From Ephydatia muelleri (taxonomy: Eukaryota > Porifera > Demospongiae > Spongillida > Spongillidae), in the NCBI GenBank assembly GCA_013339895.1, contig JABACO010000005.1, forward strand, positions 2,164,950 to 2,228,949: a DNA stretch of 64,000 nucleotides, given 5' to 3'. Of this stretch, positions 56,020 through 64,000 are shown piece after piece; within the stretch, counting starts at the first letter, position 1, and each line of letters starts with the position of its first letter. Made by a program: the position numbers and the translations under genes. Under the pieces are notes generated by a model. It had not been told where the DNA came from, made no database searches, and saw nothing but the letters and a program-made list of their open reading frames with translations.

Positions 56020-58049
56020 TCACTCAGGGTTCTGTGAAATATGTGATCCATATGCAGTTTTTGTATTCATCATCATGGTGTTTCCCTTCATCTTCTTATT
56101 AGAGCCCACCTCACCATAAACATTGGCAGGATCAACAAATGTACTTGGTTTGTGTGATGATTCTTTGGACTTTCTTGAAATGTAGCAGAGAACAGAAGCC
56201 ACCAACACTCCCATAGAGGACACCACAAAGGTGACAGAGACTGACACACCAACAACTGTACCAATGGATGAACCAACTGCAGCTGTGCATGCAGCTGCCA
56301 GCATATATGGACCTGAATGATTGCTTAGGTGTATACATATATGCACAATTAATTATATCAATCCTGTCATACTCAATCTTTGGTAACAATTATACTATAG
56401 ATTGGAAGTCAAATTTCTTTTGAGGCTGATGCTTTGTGATAGGATATGACCACTGTTGTTGAGATGATGCAATAAACTATTCATGCATGATTTTTTGAAT
56501 AGCAGATGGTGATGATTGGATTATATGAGTATATATGTATGTATGCTGCAGAGTGTATGTATCCATTGTGGCCTAATACCAATCCCATTGGTCCGACACT
56601 TCAAGGATAGCTGAATCCGTTTGTATTTAGGTTTGATCAGTTTTCCCCAATAATGTACATAGCCCTGTTATGTATCCTTCTGGCCTCCTTACAATTCTTG
56701 TTACTAGACATTGGACCACTTGTCTATTGGCGCGTATGCACCTCGCCTACTGGCTAAGATGCTACACATTTGCAGTGGCAGATCTTTAACATCATGTCCT
56801 CATTAGTGCACTCAACTATACTGTGTGCATTTTTCAAGTGATCACATATACCCGTTGGCTTTGTTTTCATTGCTCATACTTGCATGAAAACTCTGTAGCT
56901 GAATTCATATGCCATTCCACCTCACACATTCTTCCAAACTTGCAGGACACTGGAGTTGATAGAATAGTGGTGGTAATACACAATGTTGAAGTGGCATGGG
57001 AGTGTGCCAAACTCCAGCTGATGGTGATTGGCTGTTACTACCTAGGGGAGGGGCATACACATGGACACCTTGACACCCATACCATAGTGGTTCATGTGCA
57101 GATCACACTAGATCATAATGCGGATACACAGTATCTGATAAATGAGGAATTTCAAGTGCCACTCCTCAGACCTCTTAGCTAAAATAGGGGATTCATTTTT
57201 CTGTCTTTGCCAGTGATGAATAGCTATAGAAATTATCCGACCAGCCATTTTCATTAATGTATATGTAGAAAACACATAAGCACCTGGTCAGTCATTATAG
57301 CTCGATGGCCAGTCATTGTCACTAGTGTATAGCTAGAAGCGCATTCACATCTGGTCAGCCATTGTCAAAATGAACACAACACCAATGAACGTGCTGCATT
57401 ACATTAGTACAGCAGTACTCAAAGCCATAAGTATACACTACCAAACAAGTTGAGTGTTCAAGTCCTTAAACACAATATCATTGGGGCCAGATGTTTATAA
57501 AGCTAAGAACAATAATGTGGTCTAAAACATAAGCCATTTAGTATCTGTACAAGTATATACCCATTTGTAACATAGCCTTTCCGCAAGGCTGTTAAGCAGC
57601 TCTGTTGCCTCACAGATGGCCTACCCCTCTAGGTGGGGACTATCATTAGAGTCCAGTAGTATAGCTATTACCAATACACAGATAACCAGCTGGTCACATT
57701 TAATAAACCCTATATGCCTTTTAGTATTAAATATCCCTTCACCACACTAAGTACTCACATAGCATTGCAATTATTATTGCAGGAATACTTCTCCCTGCAC
57801 AGTTGATGGCCACCACTGAGAAAGTGTAGACAGAGCCAATATTTCATACGTTGGGCCAATACTCTACTGGATGGAGTGGGGACCAGCATGATATAACCAT
57901 TGCCAATACTAGCTAGTATCAGCTTGGAATATACAAGTGCTGTCATTGGTACCAACATCGTAGCTGCTAGCAGTGGAACAGATGTCCAGGTCACTGTAAA
58001 GTATATTTGATGAGATGCTGTTCACAGTGATGTTTAGAGCACTGGGAGG
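56020..58049 (-). pseudogene. Gene 4: decayed receptor with intact TM/tail exon
   Basis: TM/tail exon 56,312-56,020 (293 nt, acceptor ATTCAG|GT) is open: GPYMLAAACTAAVGSSIGTV, a TM segment, SRKSK, then NVYGEVGSN and KTAYGSHISQNPE, stop. The tail has one repeat unit with both tyrosines. Upstream, an FN3 exon (58,049 to about 57,775, acceptor TTCTCAG|CT) keeps PPSALNITVNSISSN, a SSYDV strand and the final AINCAGR..S stretch, but is broken by frame changes and an internal stop. No Ig or signal exon was found up to the window end. The TM exon may be recent enough to be a functional remnant; the gene as a whole looks dead. Confidence 0.7.
56400..57754. other. Gene 4 intron region
   Basis: A plus frame (56,823-57,182; TGVDRIVVVIHNVEVAWECA) is open for 119 codons but antisense to the gene and unrecognised. 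The segment 57,240-57,360 has three imperfect GGTCAGCCATT-type units. No exon was recognised. Confidence 0.4.
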
Positions 58050-58083
58050 AGCTGAGAATGGAGTTGTGAGATATAAATATTGA

Positions 58084-58382
58084 TACCGTAGAATACCAGA
58101 TACAACGACCCCCCCCCCCCCCCCTCCGCCCCTTACGTGAGACCCTAAAAAAAAAAAGGCATGTTTTTGAAACGAGCGTATCTCCAAAACCCGTCACGCC
58201 ACCACGTACCTTTTAAGTTTTTATTTAAGAAAGAAGTGGTACCGCAATATGAGCTTGAAAAAGGTACGTGGTGGCGTGACGGGTTTTGGAGATACGCTCG
58301 TTTCAAAAAACATGCCATTTTTTGTACGGTCTCACGTAAGGGGCGGAGGGGGGGGGTCGTTATATCTGGTATTCTACGGTAT
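58084..58382. mobile_element. Nearly perfect foldback element with poly-C/poly-G arms
   Basis: TACCGTAGAATACCAGATAC at the left is mirrored to GTATTCTACGGTA-type sequence at the right. The arms are about 125 bp (58,084-58,210 and 58,260-58,382) with a 50-bp centre. Both arms carry matching CGTATCTCCAAAACCCGTCA segments, and the C-run (58,109-58,124) pairs with the G-run (58,348-58,356). TA borders suggest a Tc1/mariner-type MITE. High arm similarity suggests a young insertion. Confidence 0.9.
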
Positions 58383-59250
58383 ATATATATTCATGTCATT
58401 CAGTTTGCTACATGTTGCAAAATTCCTTGCCCTTGCAAGGCTATCTTATTGTCCAATCCATGCATTACCTTGTACCATACAGCGAATATCGTTGCATGAA
58501 AATTTCACACATCATAATACTGAATACGATAGTTTGGCCTAATGTCTGAACCAGAGCTGCAGTTGCAAATCTCTAATGTATTAAAAATAGCAGCTGTAAT
58601 AAATATGAATATTCTCGCAGATCCCCTGGTGTACTATTATGGTGTGAGAAATTTTAATGCAACAATATTCAAATACACCAGAGCTCTGCATGTTTCTGCA
58701 ACTACATGATGGTACAGCCGACAATAATTCGTAACGGGATTGGTTATACTTTGATTCGACTACAATGCATGCATGTCAACCACATACATGTACTGTCCCG
58801 CTTGGCCACTTTAGTGGCCTATAGCAGTTCAAGGGTTAAGGCTGAAGGACATCCCATAATGTTATTGCACACAACGTGCACATTAACCCATTCAGCTGTT
58901 CTGTATTAGATGACAGCACAATGGTCATTTCATAAACATTAATAGTTATAATGCATATTCCTTACTATATGTAGATCATTTTTTAGAACGTACAAGAGTA
59001 TCATAGTAGACATGTCAAAGAGCATGTGATGATGCTATATAAGCAAGCAGTATGCAAGTTTGTACAATAAACACATATATGTTCTGCTTGCTTATTAAAG
59101 CACTGGGTTCTGCTTCATTTGTCTTGATATTACTAATGGATTCAGCACATTTGTTTATGCCAAGCTGTCAAAACATATGACATTGACAGTCACTAAATAG
59201 TAGAAAACAATACTGTTATTTTTATGCAGTCCATCAAGATTCAATGTATG
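58383..59250. other. Non-coding stretch
   Basis: AT-rich; no gene or repeat partner was recognised. Confidence 0.5.
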
Positions 59251-59402
59251 TAGGTGACCTAGGATAACTGCTGTAAGCTGGCCTAGGGTGACTGCTGTAA
59301 GCTGGACTAGGTTGACTGCTGTAAGCTGGACTAGGTTGACTGCTGTAAGCTGGCCTAGGGTGACTGCTGTAAGCTGGCCTAGGGTGACTGCTGCAAGCTC
59401 GC
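59251..59402. repeat. 24-bp minisatellite, about six units
   Basis: Tandem GTAAGCTGGCCTAGGGTGAC TGCT units with GGACTAGGTTGACT variants; the first and last copies are degraded. The unit is eight codons, which keeps a minus frame open (LTAVTLGQ repeats) as an artefact. Confidence 0.93.
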
Positions 59403-61534
59403 TCTCCCATTGAGATCTGGAGTGCATTCCATCATTAAAAGGAAAAATAAAATCATTATTTTAACATTTTAATTCATACCCATTCTAGTAGTAAATTTAT
59501 AGCATTGTGTAAATTGACTGATTTGACAGAGCAGCTGTATAAATTATTTAAATCAAGGAGAATCTTGCAAGAAATTAATTCTTCCAGATAACTTTTTAAT
59601 TTCAAGTGGTCTACAGTGCCATATTGCGTTTTGTGTGCATCAAGGTTTGTGATTTCCTTCTAGCATGAATAACTTTGGGTTCTAGGGTACAGGCACAGCC
59701 AATTGTTCATCCATTATATTACAATCAGGTTTTCACCTGCAATAGAATCTCGGCAACAATCCAGTCCACCCAGTCCATTCCATATGGATTTAACCCTTTG
59801 AACACCAAGTTCATGTATACATGCTTGCTCACATAAACATAGTAAGATCTGAATCACACATGTACATGAATGGTGTAACTGGTGTGTGCATGCATATATG
59901 CACTAGGCATTCAAACCGGCTTCATTGTGCTGTATGGCATGCTTTGCGCACATACAATAAAAATCTTGTTAGTTCAGCATCACTTGACAGCTCGCTTTCC
60001 AGCATAGGAGACTATGAGGATGTCCCTGTATATGGGTTCTATAAGCAAAGGACTGCTCTCAAACCAGAAGCTACGTTCTACTCTTCCATAGGACATGCTA
60101 TTGGAGAGGTTGCTGAAGGTTTGACCCTTGCCAGTGCACACTGTTAACTGGCAAACAGTTTCTTATGATACTGTATAGGTGATTTTCTTCTCCTCCAGTG
60201 AGCTAACATGGCAAGGTCAGGGAAGAAGCTGAAAATATGAATACATACATTTCATAAGTCCCAACCAACAAAGTCTGAACATGAGTAAAACATCCAATTT
60301 GTACTACAAAAACCCACAATATGCGGCTTCTGCCAGATGAAAGCGAGCCCCTCCCCAAGTATGTATAGGTACACATATCTGTGTTGTGCTGATGCTCCAA
60401 TTCAACAGAACTAGAACTATTTTCTTCTCATCCAACAATGTGTTTGCACACATATCATGTATACTGCATGAAATATGCTAAACACATCAAAGATGCAGTG
60501 CTGTAAATATTGGGAGTTACTAGGAAAAACAACAACAAAAAAAGGAAACTGACTTAGAGTGTTTTGTAAAATGATCATGCCTAGCCTTAACTAGCCTAAA
60601 CCTAAAGCTAGGTTCATTGAGATGGACATTAGACTATTACCCTAACCTGTTTCCCCAAAAACACTGTTGCCTGTGCAATATTGGACAGCCCTGGATGGAA
60701 ATGTTTCACATGATAGTTGGGAGACGATATTCAAAATTGTGTTCGGTCATGTTCTGTTCTCCCAAAGCTCTTAGTGTTAGGCAACACCCCTTATGCTATG
60801 AGGAGCTTAACATCAGAATACAGCAAAGTGATCTTCTAACTCCTCTTCTGTTGGGTGCTGAACATCCTGATGACTGACATGACTTATGATGTGGGCTATG
60901 CACATAGGTCATGGTACTCAGATGACTTGTGGCATAGATGTGAGTACTCACCTGGCACATGCACATCTGCTGGTTCCGGAGTGGACTATGATTTGAGGTA
61001 CTTTTCCTACTTTATTTAGCTGTGACATGTGCCAAACAACGAGGCACTTCCTTTATCCTTACTTGCTCAATTTTATCTATGGTCATGCCGCACTATGTCG
61101 AATTTGCAATTTTAAGCTCAAGATGTTTACAGAGTAATATTTACAATGCATGGATTTGTATTACAGTATGGATTGTGGCATCAGTGTGAATGTGCCTGTT
61201 CCTACACATGAGTACAACAGGCAGCTTCTATGACCAATAGGTCATCACTGTGATGCCATCTAGCTACTCTGATTCTGAAGGAGAGAAATAAGGACTCCAC
61301 CAATATGCCAAGCATCTACCTAAGCTGTCATAGTAAACTGTGCAATATAACCATCTGAATATTAGTCCCTATATATATGTGCATTGTATTACACATTATA
61401 CTGGGTGTAATATTAGCTCTATATTCTCTGCTACCAATGTAATATTAGCTCTGAATCAAAATCTATCATTCTCACGTGCTTCCCGATTACATCATACAGC
61501 CAATATAAATCAATACATGTGTACTACAACGCAG
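59403..61534. other. Stretch without recognised gene
   Basis: A plus frame at 59,821-60,147 ends in SSIGDYEDVPVYGFYKQRT, then AIGEVAEGL: Tyr-rich and open, possibly a tail exon, but with no splice partner found. A frame at 60,617-60,877 (PKALSVRQHPLCYEELNIRI) is also unrecognised. Confidence 0.35.
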
Positions 61535-61850
61535 TCACTCAGGGTTCTGTGAAATATGTGATCCATAAGCAGTGTTTGTATTCATCATGATGGTGTTTCC
61601 CTTCATCTTTTTATTAGAGCCCACCTCACCATAAACAGTGGCAGGATCAGCAAATGTACTTGGTTTGTGTGATGATTCTTTAGACCTTCTTGAAATGTAG
61701 CTAAGAACATAAGCCACCAACACTCCCATAGAGAAGGACACCACACAAAGGTGACAGAGACTGACACACCAACAGCTGTACCAATGGCTGAACCACCTGC
61801 AGTTGTGCATGTACATGTGTCAACAGCTGGTGGACCATATCTTGCATCTT
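61535..61850 (-). pseudogene. Gene 5: receptor TM/tail exon with frame change
   Basis: Minus strand: GPPAVDTCTCTTAGG near 61,830, then a GVSVSVTFV start of the TM segment. Two extra bases (AC at about 61,744) shift the frame, after which FSMGVLVAYVLSYISRRSK, TVYGEVGSN and NTAYGSHISQNPE follow to the stop. The acceptor aligned in genes 2-4 is lost. Very close in sequence to gene 4, so a recent duplicate. No FN3 or Ig exon is seen upstream to 64,000. Confidence 0.75.
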
Positions 61851-61919
61851 GAATAACAGAGAAGTGAAAGAGATATTAGTCCACACAGCTGACATAAACA
61901 TGCCCTCATGCTGGTTCAC

Positions 61920-64000
61920 ACACCCTTATGCATGTGTAGTATGCATTCAGTAAATGAACCTTTGTCATTTTAAGCGTGCAATACACTTTTGCACTAGGTC
62001 TGTTACACATGTGGCAAAACATTACAACACTCGCTCATAATGATGGTACCCATTGTTCTCAGCACATGCATCCTATTCAATTTAACAGCTTAAGAGACAA
62101 CTGATTTTATTCTCAATTTATCTACCTATTGAGGATTTCTGTGCTCTGTTACCATTGCATGTGTTCCACTATCACTATAAAATGATTCCCTTTGACATCT
62201 CAGTTTTCATCTGACTGGTTCTCTGTATATAACATAGAGCCTCCCTTGCAAAATGACTACACTCTACACGTAGGTACAAGTACCGGCACATGTAGCTATA
62301 CATGTAGTGCCCCATAGGATTGTTTCTCTGTAGGCCTACCTACATTGCCATGCACAGTTGCATGCACAATACATATAGCAAAGGACGCAGAAATGTGTAC
62401 TAACTTATATTTGGCATAACCCTTCTAAACATTCTTTAAACCTCGCCCACAGTATGCACCACTTGCAGTGACTACTGTCTCTCCTCACACAGAGTACATG
62501 TGCATGCCCTCATGCTGGCTCACGCACTCGTACGTGCACATGTACCTGTACAAAATCTTATTGCATCAATGTATTCCTTTGAACAGCTTATTGCATAACA
62601 CATGCATAGTGCACTTGCATACAACAGACACACAGAGACATGACACCTACTGTACATACTATTATACATATGGAAAAAAAAAAAAAAAACGATAATCCTC
62701 TAATAATGATGATCACACACATGAAACACATGCAATTTTGTTGGTAGAGTGGTGCAGGGCTGGAATAATGAATATTGCACTTTAACTTGCTCTTTATGTC
62801 TGTGTAAACTTACCACTGGCCATAATCTGCACTGATAGGGTAAATGTAGGTACAATAAAGTTCATTGCCATAGACCATAGCCCTTAAAAAAAAAACAACC
62901 CTGAGTGGTATACATCCTGTTCATCCAGAAGAGGCAGCACAGCGCACTAGTTGTAAGCAGTGGATTAAATGAGCGTACATGAGCAGGATGATATGTACTT
63001 TGTACTTCATGTGAGAGGGCCAGGTACAGCAATCTGATGAGTATACATGACATGTACAGTATTCAACTAGCATAGTGCGATATAAGACGTGCAACAAAGT
63101 GCTGATGGCCATGGAAAAGTAGGGATGTTAGCTACAGTGTATGATGATGAAACTACTGAACCTACTATCCTTGCAGATTGTGGTAGGTCAGGGCTGGTGG
63201 TAAGCTTATACAGACATACCAATGCAAGCTGGTAACAATTTCATTATACTGCCAAACTTCATGATAAATGAATCAGTGGACGGACTATATTATTGTGCTG
63301 CCTGGTGCTATGATGACAGGGAAGATCTACTGCAACACAGTACATGGAGTGTCGTTCAGATCAGTAAGCTACAATAGGCTGCCTGCATGCTCACACAAAC
63401 ACCGGCACCCCAAAAACACACACGTAGACATACACATACAGGCACAGCTACAGGGTGTGCACACGTGTGGATTGGATACCTGCTGCCATATCGAGTGACA
63501 CATCATGTGTGTTCTGATGACCAGACCTGAAGGAAGTACATCAATTGCAATGTACATGTACAGGAGGTCTGGTCTGGAATGTATGGGGGTCTGGTATGTA
63601 TGGGGGTCTGGTATGTATGGGGCTCTGGTATATACAGGGAGTGTACCACTATGTGGAAATCTATTGACAGTACCAGCAATACATGTGTGATAATGATTTC
63701 ATCTGCGTAAGGCAGCACTATCGGAACCACGCATCCTACCAGTCTGCACCTTCTACATTCTGTTCAATCAAGAGGGACTGAATTTTTCAACATTGGGACA
63801 GACTCTGGGCTTGTGAAAGATAACATCCAATGGTCCCATTACTCATTGTAAGAATATTAAAAAAGAAAAAAGGATTTCTCGTGACTGCTAGATATATACG
63901 CCTAAATTTAGGGCTCTCAGTACTGCGTCCCGTGGCTGCTGAACTTATAACACATGTTACTGTGTCTTGCCTAATATCTCTAGATGTGGCAGCTACAGCA
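61920..64000. other. Non-coding end of window
   Basis: No exon of the receptor family was found. It contains a 17-base A-run near 62,673 and four imperfect 18-bp units of GGTCTGGTATGTATGGGG at 63,567-63,632. Confidence 0.5.

Noticed and set aside
59155-59427. LTAV(T/N)LxQ repeat protein
   Set aside because: Encoded by the 24-bp minisatellite; no domain or start context.

Overview
The window looks like nuclear DNA of a non-bilaterian or other marine invertebrate animal, most likely a demosponge. This rests on introns with GT...AG borders, phase-1 immunoglobulin-like and fibronectin III (FN3) exons, many small terminal-inverted-repeat (TIR) elements, long poly-C/poly-G runs and families of short tandem repeats. 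It is not prokaryotic. No rRNA, CRISPR array or convincing tRNA was seen.

The only clear host genes belong to one family of single-pass receptor-like proteins: signal peptide, one Cys-rich Ig-like exon, one FN3 exon, a transmembrane (TM) exon and a Tyr-bearing tail. Gene 1 (+, about 9.66-15.45 kb) has a frame-shifted Ig exon and its own TM/tail type. Gene 2 (-, 34.28-31.41 kb) has intact Ig, FN3 and TM/tail exons. Gene 3 (-, 50.27-46.10 kb) is intact over four exons that join into 403 residues, and its tail is a fourfold expansion of the unit found once in its relatives. Genes 4 (-, 58.05-56.02 kb) and 5 (-, about 61.85-61.54 kb) are decayed. Loose exon relics lie at 0.66-0.80, 42.68-42.76, 44.52-44.68 and 54.06-54.35 kb. 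The 3' end of gene 1 has an inverted partial copy at 16.4-17.0 kb. About 1.7 kb around the 3' end of gene 3 is duplicated at 52.6-54.4 kb.

The rest is largely mobile or satellite DNA. 0-5 kb: small repeats and a decayed KRBA2/Ginger-like integrase element (integrase, Ulp1-like protease, PHD finger). 6-8 kb: a hAT-like non-autonomous element and a 9-bp minisatellite. 12.6-14.2 kb (inside gene 1): a (CCCCT)n tract and a TIR element with an internal minisatellite. 17.0-17.6 kb: a pogo-like transposase remnant. 18.3-18.7 kb: another (CCCCT)n tract. 19.0-21.0 kb: a three-level nest of elements with a hAT transposase scrap. 21.1-25.2 kb: a 153-bp satellite with an 8-unit higher-order period, ending in a perfect-looking inversion. 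26.6-27.6 kb: a zinc-finger-like transposase N terminus and a cluster of TTATAC/GTGGATAA motifs. 35.3-37.9 kb: a decayed transposase-like gene of a family shared by fungi and animals. 47.1-47.8 and 51.7-52.2 kb: two LINE fragments. 50.4, 54.4 and 58.1 kb: TA-flanked foldback elements.

The receptor genes and the repeats are interleaved. Repeats sit in introns and promoter-side flanks and mark the breakpoints of the gene duplications, which suggests a fast-evolving, birth-and-death receptor locus. That reading is inference; the exon structures and repeat pairings are read directly from the sequence.
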